Source: Staphylotrichum longicolle (Eukaryota; Ascomycota; Sordariomycetes; Sordariales; Chaetomiaceae). Taken from it: DNA of 64,000 bases. The DNA is taken from NCBI GenBank assembly GCA_019096155.1, contig JAHCVI010000003.1, forward strand, positions 124,001 through 188,000, in the 5' to 3' direction. Both the position numbers and the translations under genes were made by a program. This document shows positions 54,520 to 64,000 of this stretch, piece after piece (within the stretch, counting starts at the first letter, position 1; each line of letters begins with the position of its first letter). Below the pieces are notes generated by a model. The model did no database searches. It was not told where the DNA came from and saw only the letters and a list, made by a program, of their open reading frames with translations.

Positions 54520-56952
54520 ATGCAGCCCCCCGACGATGCCCGCCTCACGCAGCCCCAACCCGTCCAACCTCTCCCCTCCATGGCCGCTCCCGCCATGAGG
54601 CTCCCCGCCAAAACCCGCCAATCCCTCCCCGCCGACTCGCACCCCCTCGCCGCCGCGGCGCCACAACAACAACAAGAACCACAGCCACCATCCTCAACCT
54701 CCTCCTCACCCACCCCGTCCTCGCCCGCCACCTCCCTCCCGCTCCGCGACCGCCGCTCCACCCCGAACGCCGCCCTCTTCCGCTCCACCCTCACCCCGCC
54801 CCACTCGCGCTCCGCCTCCCCCGCCGGCTCCCTCCCGCGCTCCCCGGCCCGGACCTCCACCTCGTCAACCAACATGTCCGCCTCCGTCATGATGGCCGGC
54901 TCCGTCTTCGCCGGCACGGGCGGCGTCAAGCAGTCCCTCCTCGACACCGACGCCGCCGACACCCCCGGCGACCCGCTCAACCTGCTGCTGCGGGCCTTCG
55001 TGCCGCACGTGGGCATCCACGCGTCGGCCGACGTGGACGCGCTGGTGGCGGACAAGGGGTTCCGCGGCGGGCTGTGGGAGGTGCTGCGGCCGTTTGGGGA
55101 GAGGGTCATGGGGAAGGTGACGGTGCGGGACAGCAATGGCGGGGCCAAGACGTGGGAGGATTTTGCGGTGCGGTTTGTCAGGTTTGGGGTCGGCGTGGAG
55201 GAGCCGAATGCGGGCAGCGGTGGGGATGGGGAGGCGGGGGAGGTTGGACGGGTGGAGGGGGTCGTGGAGAGGCATCTGAGGTTCGCCGAGGAGGCGTATG
55301 GGGGTGGAGGAGCGGGGTTGGGCAGCCCGGTGATGACGCCCGTGAGAGAAGGGGTCGATACCGATGCTACGTCGCCGTACTACGCGCTGTACCTGCGGAG
55401 GTTGCTGTCGGGGGTCCCGCTGGCGTGCCACGAGTCGTTTGCGCACCCGGTCGCGTGCGTCATGGCCATCAGCTCGCGGAATCCGGCGCCTATCGAGGCG
55501 CTACAGAAGCTGTACCGGGAGACGAGCCAGGGCGAGCGCGGGCTGCCGCCTTGGGTGGACGGCGACTTTTTGCGGTACTACGTGCTGGTGCACGACGAGG
55601 AGAACGGGGACATCACCAAGTCGATGGCGCTGTTTGACCAGATGAAGCGGAACTTCGGCCTGCACTGCCACTTGCTGAGGCTGCGCAGCTCGCAGAGCGC
55701 CGAGACCGACGACGACAGCATACCGCTGCCGCGGAGCGACTGGATGACGGCGGCCGAGGAGCTGGCGGACATCGAGGAGAGCGACACGCGGGAGGACTTT
55801 GAGGATCCGACGCGGTACATTTTCGAGTCGGATGCGACGGCAATACGAACCTTTGTGCGAGAAATGGTCACGCAGTCGCTGGTCCCGACGATGGAACGGA
55901 ACATCTCGGTCTGGAACGACCAGGTCGCCTCGCGGCGGCGAGGCATCAGCGGGCGCTTCATGAGTCTGTCGAAGAGGTGGGCCTTTGGCAGCTCGAGCCG
56001 CAGTTCGACCGCCGGCGGCTCCAGCTCGTCGAGCAACTACGATGCGCTGGGATTCTACCGCGCCGACAGCCCCGAGGCGATCATGCGACGGCTGGCTGAT
56101 TTTGCATTCATGCTGCGGGATTGGAAGCTGGCCATGTCGACATACGACCTGCTGCGCGGCGATTTCCAGAACGACAAGGCGTGGAAGTACCACGCGTCAG
56201 CCAACGAGATGGCGGCGCTGGCCCTCCTCATCATGCCGCAGAACATGTCCTCCAAGACACGCATCGAAACCATCAACCAGATGCTCGAGCAGGCCTTCTA
56301 CTCGTACCACATCCGCTGCAACTCGCTCTACGGCGCCGTGCGCTGCACCGTGCTGGCGCTGGAGCTGCTGCGGCTCAGGGGCGGCTCGGGCATCGACGAA
56401 GCCGTCCGCTGGGGCATCCGGGTGCTGGAGTCGAAGCTGATGGGCACGATTGGCGATGCCCTGCTCAAGGAGCGCATGGCGATATGCTACGCTTCCAAGC
56501 GCGGTGCAGGGTCGCAGGCATGGGGAAGCAGGCGGCGCAAGTCAGCGCTGTGGAGCGTGCTTAGCGCCGAGGCGTGGATTGCACAGGCCAAGCACGTCCA
56601 GGCGCAAAAGTGCCTGCATGACGCCCGTAGGATGTATGCCCTCCTCCCCGGCGAGTGCGGGGTGCAAAACTTCGCCGTGGCCAGCGACTTCTTGGCGCAT
56701 CTCAACGACCAGCTCAAGGAAGGGCTAGGGTTGGATGTGGCGCAGGGAGAAGAACACGATGGCAGCGGCCACGACGTGGCCGAGGTGGATGAGGAGAGCG
56801 AGACGCTGGGCACCAAGCGGTCAAGAAGGACCAGCTTGATCGGGCCCGCCGGAAGCGGTGCCGGTTTGGAGACGGCGCCTCTGAATGACACGAAGCCCGC
56901 GAGAGGGCGGGAAGCCGAAGGGGCCGCTTCGGTGGATGATGGGTTCGGCTAA
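54520..56952 (+). CDS. TRS85: TRAPPIII-specific subunit Trs85
   Basis: Trs85 directs TRAPP, the exchange factor for Ypt1/Rab1, to autophagy and early Golgi traffic. Single exon; the first ATG is at 54520 (MQPPDDARLTQ), 810 residues. A Pro/Ser/Gln-rich disordered N-terminus (about 1-140) precedes the conserved region: DPLNLLLRAFVPHVGIHAS, SPYYALYLRRLLSGVPLACHESFAHPVACVMAISS, WVDGDFLRYYVLVHDE, DPTRYIFESDATAIRTFVREMVTQSLVPTMERNI, and helical repeats such as RRLADFAFMLRDWKLAMSTYDLLRGDF and NDKAWKYHASANEMAALALLI. These are the TRAPPC8/Trs85 signatures. The C-terminus is acidic. It is in tandem with chm7, another membrane-remodelling factor. Confidence 0.92.
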   Translation: MQPPDDARLTQPQPVQPLPSMAAPAMRLPAKTRQSLPADSHPLAAAAPQQQQEPQPPSSTSSSPTPSSPATSLPLRDRRSTPNAALFRSTLTPPHSRSASPAGSLPRSPARTSTSSTNMSASVMMAGSVFAGTGGVKQSLLDTDAADTPGDPLNLLLRAFVPHVGIHASADVDALVADKGFRGGLWEVLRPFGERVMGKVTVRDSNGGAKTWEDFAVRFVRFGVGVEEPNAGSGGDGEAGEVGRVEGVVERHLRFAEEAYGGGGAGLGSPVMTPVREGVDTDATSPYYALYLRRLLSGVPLACHESFAHPVACVMAISSRNPAPIEALQKLYRETSQGERGLPPWVDGDFLRYYVLVHDEENGDITKSMALFDQMKRNFGLHCHLLRLRSSQSAETDDDSIPLPRSDWMTAAEELADIEESDTREDFEDPTRYIFESDATAIRTFVREMVTQSLVPTMERNISVWNDQVASRRRGISGRFMSLSKRWAFGSSSRSSTAGGSSSSSNYDALGFYRADSPEAIMRRLADFAFMLRDWKLAMSTYDLLRGDFQNDKAWKYHASANEMAALALLIMPQNMSSKTRIETINQMLEQAFYSYHIRCNSLYGAVRCTVLALELLRLRGGSGIDEAVRWGIRVLESKLMGTIGDALLKERMAICYASKRGAGSQAWGSRRRKSALWSVLSAEAWIAQAKHVQAQKCLHDARRMYALLPGECGVQNFAVASDFLAHLNDQLKEGLGLDVAQGEEHDGSGHDVAEVDEESETLGTKRSRRTSLIGPAGSGAGLETAPLNDTKPARGREAEGAASVDDGFG

Positions 56953-57596
56953 AACAAAGAGGGAGGGTGTCATGGATAGAGGTGCCTAGACAAGGTTACG
57001 GGGCGAGGTTGCTTGCATGGGTTGGCGTTGTAAACTATGGACTGGCTATGGTGTAGCTATGGGTAATACCTCATGGGTCTGCAGAGGGAAACGAATATAA
57101 ACCAAGGATGTGGTGTTTACGCCCCCTTTTCTGCTAAACCCCAGGAGGTGGAATTTGTGTTTTTGTGGTTGGATTAAGGAACCTGAGCCAACCTGAGTTG
57201 TGCCCCACTCTTGGCTGCCTGGTTGCACATGCCTCCCTGCTGATAAGATAAGCAACCCTGTTGGTCCCCGGGTTGCCTGGACGTCATTGTTTGAACTGAA
57301 CGAGTGGCTGCAATCTTTCGACGACCTTTAGCCCAACGACGCCGGCGATTTCACTGCTGGACCCTGTCGCTGCTGCCTGCTACGCGCCGAATTGGACCTC
57401 TTTCCTGGGCTCCGCCGTCTTTGTCTGTTGTTTATTTACCAGACCTTCGAGGTCCTCTGTGGCCTTTGTTTTTGAGTTTTTGTCGGCTTCTCACTCTTAC
57501 TTGGGAGTGTTTCCGTCCTGAGGTGTGAGGTGCGGTGTGTTTAGACGACTCATCTCAAAGTATTGGTCTCACAAGAAGGCCTGTATCTTCAACACC
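56953..57596. other. intergenic: trs85 3' flank and chm7 promoter
   Basis: The part from about 57300 to 57596 is T/C-rich, a likely chm7 promoter and leader. No gene is supported. Confidence 0.5.
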
Positions 57597-59079
57597 ATGA
57601 GCCAGTCACTTCTGGATTATCTCATAGAAAACGAGCCCGCCTTCAGGAAGTATGTTTACGCTGCTTAACATGATCCCCCATATGACCCGCTAACACATCC
57701 TCAGAGCACGCCTTCCTGCCCTCTATTCCGACTTCCAAACTCAGAGGACACTCAACCCAGACGGCTACCAAGCGAACGTCGCAGCATGGCGCAAGGGTCT
57801 CGCCCGCATCGTCGGCTCGGGGTTAGCCCCGGCCGGCCGCGCCGCAGCGTCGAACCTCTTCGTCCTCCACTCCGACGAGCAGCTCCTCCGCGCCCTCGAG
57901 TCCAAGCAGTACGGCAGGCCGCTCGCTTTGGGCGCCGTGGTACGCGAAGCATTGGCAGCGAAGGATCTGGTCCCTCTACGGGAGTTCCTGGACGCGAAGG
58001 AGAGCATCTACCGCCGGCCATGGTCGGTCTGGAACCTCGCTACGTGGACAATGAAACAGCTCGGCGTGGCAGACATGCTCAAGAAGGACAGCCTGCCGCC
58101 GGGAGAGTTTGTCGTGCTCGCCAACGTCGAGGACGCAGGCAAGGCATTCAGTGAGCGCAACGCCGCCGCGCCGCCCACGCAAACCCGCTTCGAGCGGACC
58201 TTCTCCAAGGCCCACTTCTACCGCGCCTTCAACGACCAGCTCGTCGACGGCAAACACCTCTCCGAAACCGACATGGAAGTCCTCCTGCGCTTCCTCTCCC
58301 GCGACAAAGCCGCCATCCTCTACGACGGCGCCACCGTCAAAATCACCTCCCCCAGCGCCCAAGAACCCCCGCACATCACCCCCGAGGACACCTCCATCGC
58401 CCAGCTCAAAGAGCTCCTCTTCTCCCTCACCCACCAGACCGCCCTCCTCAACGCCCGCATCGAGCTTCTGGCCACGCAAGCCAAGCAGGCCGTCGCCAAG
58501 TCGAACCGCGTCGCGGCCCTCGCGGCCCTCCGCTCCAAGAAGCTCGCCGAGTCGACCCTCGAGCGCCGCTTCGCGACCGTCGCGCAGCTCGAGGACGTGG
58601 CCGCCAAGATCGAGCAGGCCGCCGACAACGTGCAGCTGGTCAGCGTCATGGAGGCGTCGGGCGCCGCGCTGGCGAGCCTGCACGCGCAGGTCGGCGGGGC
58701 CGAGCGCGTCGAGGAGGTCGTCGGCCGGCTGCGCGAGCAGATGGCCGAGGTGGACGAGGTGGGTGTCATCCTGGCCGACGCGTCGGCGGTCGGCGGGGTG
58801 GTGGTGGACGAGGGCGAGATCGACGACGAGCTGGCGGGCATGGAGAGGGAGGCGGAGGAGGCCGAGAGGGAGAAGCGGAGGAAGGTGGAGGAGGCCGAGA
58901 GGGAGAAGAGGGAGGCCGAGGAGAGGAGGGAGGCCGAGGAGATGCGGAGGCGGTTGGAGGCCGCTGGGGAGGTGCCGAGCGGTGGTTTGGGGGAGAAGGA
59001 TAAGGAGAAGGAGACGGAAGTGGAAGACTTGATGAGTAGGATGACCCTGAAGGGGACTCCGGAGCGGCAGAACGCCTGA
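57597..59079 (+). CDS. CHM7: ESCRT-related Snf7-family protein Chm7 (CHMP7-like)
   Basis: Acts with ESCRT-III in sealing and quality control of the nuclear envelope. Exons 57597-57649 and 57705-59079 (55-nt intron, donor GTATGT, branch GCTAAC, acceptor CTCAG) give 475 residues. The N-terminal half, beginning MSQSLLDYLIENEPAFRKARLPALYSDF, is the winged-helix-like membrane-binding region of CHMP7, with RRPWSVWNLATWTMKQL and FYRAFNDQLVDGKHLSETDMEVLLRFLSRDKAAILYDG. The C-terminal half from about 250 is a Snf7 helical region (LLATQAKQAVAKSNRVAALAALRSKK). It ends in a Glu/Arg coiled coil of near-repeats (EEAEREKRRKVEEAEREKRE) and a MIM1-like tail VEDLMSRMTLKG. Confidence 0.9.
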
Positions 59080-59419
59080 TGGAAAGATCCTTTCCTGCAT
59101 TTGGTTGTTGTTGTGGGGACCGATATAGAGGCTAATTCTAATTCTGTTGTAGTCCAAGTGTGAACGACCAAAGTGATCCACCGCGGACATCAGCGGCAAC
59201 CTTTTCGATAAGCGTCCGTCGCCATTCACGGGGTTTCGGCATCGGACTATCAAGAATATGTAACGGGCATGTCTTTTGGTGTCAGCAGGACAACCGGGCG
59301 GCGTTTAGGCAGGCGTATGTATGGTATGGGCAGGATATCTCTACGAAACGAGTTGAGCTATCACTGGCAAGCAGATTCGTGGTTCGTGCCAACATCAGTG
59401 TTTGGTCAATTCAAGAGCT
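59080..59419. other. convergent intergenic region
   Basis: Short 3' flanks of chm7 and rad18; nothing else is visible. Confidence 0.5.
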
Positions 59420-60838
59420 TCACGAAGGCGCATTGCCCGCCCCGGTGAATGTGTCCCAGCTCGGTGCGCCCACTGGCTGCGGAAGGGATGACGTCTCCAT
59501 CCCAGAATGCGTTCCGTCGGGCAGTCCCCGTCCAATCCTAGACGGTGAATCGGGCGTATCGGGCTGGCTTGACGTTGGTCCCGTCAGATCGACCACGTGC
59601 GTTGGGAGCAGGACGGGTTCTGATATTGCATCATTCGCCCCTTTCCCACTCTCCGGCGCTGACCCGGGCTCGTCACCCGGGCTCGGCTTCTCCACATTCT
59701 GCGCAGCCGTGCTCCTCGAGCTGCGCGCCCTGGCTATCAGATCCTTGAACGAGGTGTCATGTTTGACCGCCCACGCAGACCCATCAAAATCCTTGTCCTT
59801 GATCTGTGCCCCCATGTTTGCCGCCCGCGACATGGTCGGCGCGCGGCTGCCCATTGTCCGCTCCCATACTTCGAGGTCGTTGAGGAGCTCTGATCGCTTC
59901 TTGGGCCGCGCGGAATCGCAGTTCGCGTTCCATATCGTCACCCACTCCTGGTGTCGTTTCTCGAGCATCTGCCGCGTGCCACTTGTGGAGAGCCCCAGCT
60001 CGGCCATCTTTTTGCGAAGCGCCGCGTCCTTGAGCATGGAATATGCGAGCGCGGGGAGGCGTTCGGGCTGTTTGGTCGGCGTCGGTGGGTTAAAGGGGTT
60101 TCGCGCCGAGCCGAGGCTGTTTCCTTGGCGACTGGGTGCAGCGGACGATGACGCCTTTGGTGGCTGCGGCGAGCCGGGACATGAAGTGTCGATGTGCCTG
60201 TCGACCTGCCAGGGCTTCATCCGCATCCAGCATATGGGGCACGCGGCGAGACCATCGTCTGCAAAGTATTGGTTAGCGGCCTGGATATGATGCGATGGCA
60301 CGGCAGTCAACATACCTGGTTCGGGTTCATAGTCGGCACTGTCTTCGTTTTCTGGCACATCGACCTCTTCACGCATGATCGCAGCCGTTGCCTCCGCCGC
60401 TTTTGCCTTGCTTGACCGTGTCGTCATCCTGGGCCTCTTACTCCCCTGCGCTTCTTGTTCTGGACCCTCCAACTCTGTCGCTTTCCTCTTGGGAGACTTC
60501 GGCGTGGCAACAGGGGCCGGCGTTCTGGCAAACTGCAACACCGCATCCCGGGTCTTGACAAAGGCGTCGACGGCCTCCCGCAAGGCCCAGTTTCCGCGCA
60601 GCTTGGATTCCTGGTCGAGTGCCCGACAGAGCGGGCATTTGCCGTCGACCGACAGACAGCGCCGGATGCATATTGAGCAAAAGGTGTGGTTGCAGGAGGT
60701 GAGCATGGGCGAGTTGTAGAAGTCCTTGCAGACGTGGCAGCGCAAGGCCTGCTCAACTTGTGTGAGGCCCGCAAGTGGTGTCCCGAGCCAGTCAGTCGAG
60801 TCGGGCACGTCAAATGCGTCGCTGTTAAAGGATTCCAT
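59420..60838 (-). CDS. RAD18: postreplication-repair E3 ubiquitin ligase Rad18 (Uvs-2)
   Basis: With Rad6, monoubiquitinates PCNA at stalled forks to start translesion synthesis. Exons 60838-60316 and 60258-59420 give 453 residues. The start MESFNSDAFDVPDSTDWLGTPL places the RING finger at 34-71 (CHVCKDFYNSPMLTSCNHTFCSICIRRC...CPLC), as in fungal homologs; upstream in-frame codons are leader. Then come a linker with a basic nuclear-signal-like stretch (KRKATE, SKRPRM), a UBZ4 finger (CPICWMRMKPWQVDRHIDTSC, about 180-200) and a SAP domain with the Rad6-binding region (MLKDAALRKKMAELGLSTSGTRQMLEKRHQEW). The 57-nt intron (GTATGT, GCTAAC, TTTGCAG) is a stop-free multiple of three just before the UBZ finger. 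Confidence 0.94.
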   Translation of the reverse strand: MESFNSDAFDVPDSTDWLGTPLAGLTQVEQALRCHVCKDFYNSPMLTSCNHTFCSICIRRCLSVDGKCPLCRALDQESKLRGNWALREAVDAFVKTRDAVLQFARTPAPVATPKSPKRKATELEGPEQEAQGSKRPRMTTRSSKAKAAEATAAIMREEVDVPENEDSADYEPEPGMLTAVPSHHIQAANQYFADDGLAACPICWMRMKPWQVDRHIDTSCPGSPQPPKASSSAAPSRQGNSLGSARNPFNPPTPTKQPERLPALAYSMLKDAALRKKMAELGLSTSGTRQMLEKRHQEWVTIWNANCDSARPKKRSELLNDLEVWERTMGSRAPTMSRAANMGAQIKDKDFDGSAWAVKHDTSFKDLIARARSSRSTAAQNVEKPSPGDEPGSAPESGKGANDAISEPVLLPTHVVDLTGPTSSQPDTPDSPSRIGRGLPDGTHSGMETSSLPQPVGAPSWDTFTGAGNAPS

Positions 60839-61488
60839 TTCGTTGAGGGCGGCTGCCAGGGCTGCTTGTGTGGCTGGCTCGAAGACTTGAAATGGGCTCA
60901 GGACATGGTGTGGTTGCCCGTGAAACGATTCCCGCCGAGCCCTAGAAACCTCCCAAATTTGGTGGCTTTGACAATGAAAGCTGAGGCAAGAGCCTGGGAG
61001 ACGCGACTTGCGGCACCTGAAGGAACTGGAAGCGCGACGCCAGGTGGAGGAATCGTAATCACACTGTGATGCACACGGTCTCATTGCAGGAGGGTGGGAC
61101 CCGCAATCTCACTGTGCGGGGCATCGGAGATCGAGTTCACGTGAACTGGCGCCGGAAGGCACGCAGGGACCCCACCCGGGAGCTCCAGCCCAGACCATTC
61201 CGCTTCGGGAGAGAATCAAAACAAAGCCTAACCGAATGCAGACGGCCCGCTCGACAACCCACAACCTGACTTCGTTTCGCAAACAGGGCAGCCTGCTCTC
61301 GCACCTCTGGATCCAGGCTTTCCGTTCACATTTGTCCGTCTCTTTCTCTCCGACATGCTGGTTCAGTAGCACGCTTTACTTGACTCTTGCCCCCGGCCCT
61401 TCCGCGCTCTCGTCGCCCACTCTCTCGACATTGTTTACTTTCTGTTTTGCACTTCCGCGACGAGACCGTCGAGGCGAATCCTGCGACA
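60839..61488. promoter_or_regulatory. divergent promoter region of rad18 and the INCENP-like gene
   Basis: Start-to-start distance of about 650 nt between two genome-stability genes. I looked for Mlu-box ACGCGT sites by eye and saw none. Confidence 0.4.
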
Positions 61489-64000
61489 ATGGCGATGCGA
61501 GGAGGCCCGCGTCTCCAGGTTGGCTCGGCCGCCTGGGTCGCAGAGGAGAGAGACTCCGCCTTGACGATCGCGCAGTCCGAGATTGAGGAGTTCTCCTTCT
61601 CGGCGCGCAACGAGATGGATTGGCTCAACGAGCACATGGCTGAGATCTTCTCAGAGAACCAGATGTGTGTTCCGCTCTTGAGCCGAACCCTTCTGGTCCA
61701 TCACTGACTTAAAACCACAGGAACGTTGCCGAACTCTTCAAGACACCCGGGAAGCTGCGTGGGAAGACACCCCGGACAACGAGGAAAGCGGAGCCCAGTG
61801 GGATTCGAGTGGTACGCATTGGAGATGAAGCCAGGGAGACGCGTTGTTTACTGACCAACATCCCGCAGCCACTGTCCAACATGTTCTCCAACACACCAAA
61901 GGGAGCGCCGAACCCCTTCGCCATGTCAAACCTCTCACAGCCGCGAAGCCCCAGGCTTCAGATCGCCGAGGACAAGCTCGAGGCTCCAACACAGCGTCCT
62001 GAAAGCCCAACCGGGCCAGCCGTGATGCATCCCCCACACCATGTGGAGTCCCGCCCTCCTATCTCCCTTGCAGACTCCGGCTATCATGGGAGCCAATCCC
62101 AGGATACATTGCCATTCGGTGATTTTGACAAAGACATCGAGATGTCGGACAGCCCACAACGAGACCTGCACACCTCAGACCCCGTCATCCCAAGCGAACC
62201 ATTACGGCAACGGAGCCCGTCTGTTGCGTCTGTCGATGAGACATTTGAGTCAGCAAACGAGAACCAGACGAGACAGCCAACAGCCCATGTGAAAACAGAT
62301 GTTGCCGCGACGCCTTCGTCTGCTATGGTTCAGGCTAGCAGCCCCTTTGCGAGCCGCACGCGGCTGCCAGTCATGTCTCCACGCTCGCCTTCTCCGCAAA
62401 AGATGTCGTCTCCTATGCGGCACTCACCCCAGAAATCGTCTTCTCCCCAGAAGCCTGCACCCCCCCAGAAGCCGTCTTCGCCCGAAATGTCAAAATCCAC
62501 CGGCCCACAAAAGGGGTTCCCCAAGCCCACCGAGGAGCTCAGGGATACTGCCGGCCTGCATGACCACGAGAGCGACGACGAGGCCGAGGTTGATGAGGCG
62601 CCCTCCGATGCGTCAAGCCCGATTCGAGCACCTGTCCGGAGCAGCCTGAACTTTGCTTCATTACCGGCTCGTGAGCCGCTAGCTTCCAAGAAGAGCCTCG
62701 GCGGCGCTCGAATCTCCAGGACAAGTCACCTGGACTTCAGCCGCCAGAGTTACTTCAGCCGCCCCACTGGAGGGAAGAGCCTGGGGAACGCCATGCGTCA
62801 AGGGTCGTCTGAGGACGAGCAGGATGACGACGATGCCATGGATGTAGACGACGCGAACACGGTCCAGAAAGGAGAATCTGCCGCTCAGAGCAAGACATAC
62901 ACGCAGCGACTCCAGGACCGGATCAGTATGCTTGGGCAGGGTCAGTCGATTGGGCCCAGACCGTCCAAATCCCTGGCCAACGCGTTGCCGACGCAACAAA
63001 GCGCGCCAGCCTCCCAGACCCAATCCCAGGTCGAACTTGCAGCGGAGATTAGGAAAGCGTCGCCCAAGCCGAAGCATTCGGTTCCCGCACCAGGAGCGTT
63101 CCCCGACGAGGACGAGGACGACTGGATTGCCCCGCCCCATAGCGCTACATTGCCTGCGGTCCCAAGACCAGGTCCCACCCCCTTGATCTCAAACACGCAG
63201 ACTTTAGATGTCCCGGAACACCCCGTCACGCAGGAAGCTACGAACAGCTCAGATTTTGCGCTTCCCAAGAGCAGACCAACATCGCCACGCAAGCTTCCTT
63301 TCATGCCCGAACGAACCCCCAAACATGGCAAGTCCGCTTCGGTCCCGGTTCTCCCCACATTGGCGCAGCTCGACGCCGATCTTGAAGACACGGCCCTGAA
63401 GAAGACGATTTCAGTATCCAATCCCGCGCTCTCCACTGTGGCTGAGGATGACCTCGTTTCCTCGCCTCCCAAGTCCCCTACACGGAGTTTCAGGGATAAC
63501 CCGCTGAAGCAAGTGAGGAATAAGCTGACGTCCTTGCTGAAGGGCTCCAAAGGCTTGATCGCAAGCAGCGCCGCAATCAGCGCTGAGGGAAAGTCGTCGT
63601 TGCTCCAGTCTCCATCAACCACAAAGCTCGGGTATTTCCCTGGGCCTTCCGTCGAATCCTTCAGGACGGCGGACGATGTTGTGTACCCTGACCTATCAAA
63701 ACAGATCTCGGCCGTTTCTGTTCCCCCGAGCCCAACCCGATCTACTCATAGAGTCGACAAGGACAGGCAAGAGGCCAGGGAGAAAGAGGAGAGTGAGCGG
63801 GAGAGAGAGAAGGAGAGGGAGAGGGAGAGGGAGCGAGAGAGGGAGATGAAGGAGGCAAAACGACTCGCTGACCAGATGGGGAAGCTTGAGAAGGCCCGCG
63901 AAAAAGAACGTGAAAAGGCACGGGTTTTCAGCAAGGAGCAAGAGAAGATTGCAGCCATGGAAAAGCAGCTTGCAGCTCAGAAGGAGCAGGAGAAGGCCGC
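61489..64000 (+). CDS. SLI15: INCENP/Sli15-like chromosomal passenger protein, 5' part (runs off window)
   Basis: INCENP scaffolds Aurora B kinase, Survivin and Borealin at centromeres and the spindle midzone. Exons 61489-61664, 61721-61811 and 61869 to the edge; about 800 residues are visible. The N-terminus (MAMRGGPRLQVGSAAWVAEERDSAL...EEFSFSARNEMDWLNEHM) followed by NVAELFKTPGKLRGKTPRTTRK resembles the CPC-interaction end of ascomycete INCENPs. The middle is Ser/Pro-rich with many SP/TP sites (MSPRSPSPQK, QKSSSPQK), likely Cdk targets. The visible end begins a long Glu/Arg/Lys single helix (REKERERERERERE) encoded by GAGAGG repeats at about 63780-63850. The Aurora-binding IN-box expected at the C-terminus is outside the window, so the assignment rests on N-terminus and architecture. 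Confidence 0.75.

Noticed and set aside
1..64000. CRISPR arrays, prophage, secondary-metabolite cluster or intact transposon
   Set aside because: No spaced repeats, backbone enzymes, transposase or reverse transcriptase were seen.

Overview
The window looks like a chromosome arm of a filamentous ascomycete, most likely a Sordariomycete of the Sordariales/Chaetomiaceae type. The evidence is many short spliceosomal introns (about 49-180 nt, donors GTRNGT, branch CTAAC/CTGAC, acceptors YAG), GC-rich third codon positions, long intergenic stretches, and fungal gene families: Kei1, a sulfite reductase beta subunit carrying oxidoreductase and flavodoxin modules, an external Ca-binding NADH dehydrogenase, and Uvs-2/Rad18. 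No genus can be fixed from the sequence alone. About 28 protein genes are supported; almost all are conserved housekeeping genes on both strands with no operon logic.

Layout. 1-414: 5' part of an unrecognised minus-strand gene. 1.2-6.2 kb: sulfite reductase hemoprotein (-). 7.2-8.0 kb: Kei1 (-). 8-12.4 kb: mostly non-coding, with one small conserved protein (-). 12.4-16.7 kb: Rlp24 (+), Ypt6/Rab6 (-) and Nop53 (+). 17.1-20.1 kb: an uncharacterised fungal protein (-) and a MATE-type transporter (+). 20.3-20.4 kb: a tRNA-like, SINE-like element. 20.5-26.2 kb: DUF84 house-cleaning NTPase, external NADH dehydrogenase and uridine kinase/UPRT (all -). 27.1-30.5 kb: Gid8 (+), complex I 21 kDa subunit (-) and ATP synthase subunit f (+). 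31.8-35.6 kb: a long low-complexity protein of unknown role (+). 36.9-39.6 kb: a frame-disrupted aminotransferase (+) and RNase H2 subunit C (-). 41.2-49.4 kb: CFA-like methyltransferase (+), Rex4 (-), Esa1 (+) and Mcm6 (+). 49.8-52.2 kb: a secreted CE4 deacetylase with three repeated N-terminal modules (-). 54.5-64 kb: Trs85 (+), Chm7 (+), Rad18 (-) and the 5' part of an INCENP-like gene (+).

The genes fall into functional themes rather than one pathway: ribosome assembly (Rlp24, Nop53, Rex4), mitochondrial respiration (NDE, complex I, Atp17), vesicle traffic and membranes (Kei1, Ypt6, Trs85, Chm7), and genome maintenance (RNase H2C, Esa1, Mcm6, Rad18, INCENP). Divergent pairs that may share promoters are Ypt6/Nop53, uridine kinase/Gid8, complex I 21 kDa/Atp17, Rex4/Esa1 and Rad18/INCENP.

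The most unexpected property is technical or evolutionary. At least four conserved genes are broken by apparent single-base indels inside short homopolymers, which points to draft-assembly errors more than to pseudogenes. I found no CRISPR array, defence island, secondary-metabolite cluster or intact transposon. I saw no convincing undescribed system; the better leads are the SINE-like element, the triple-module deacetylase, a telomere-repeat-like box upstream of rlp24, and palindromic or tandem sites upstream of the transporter and the CFA-like gene.
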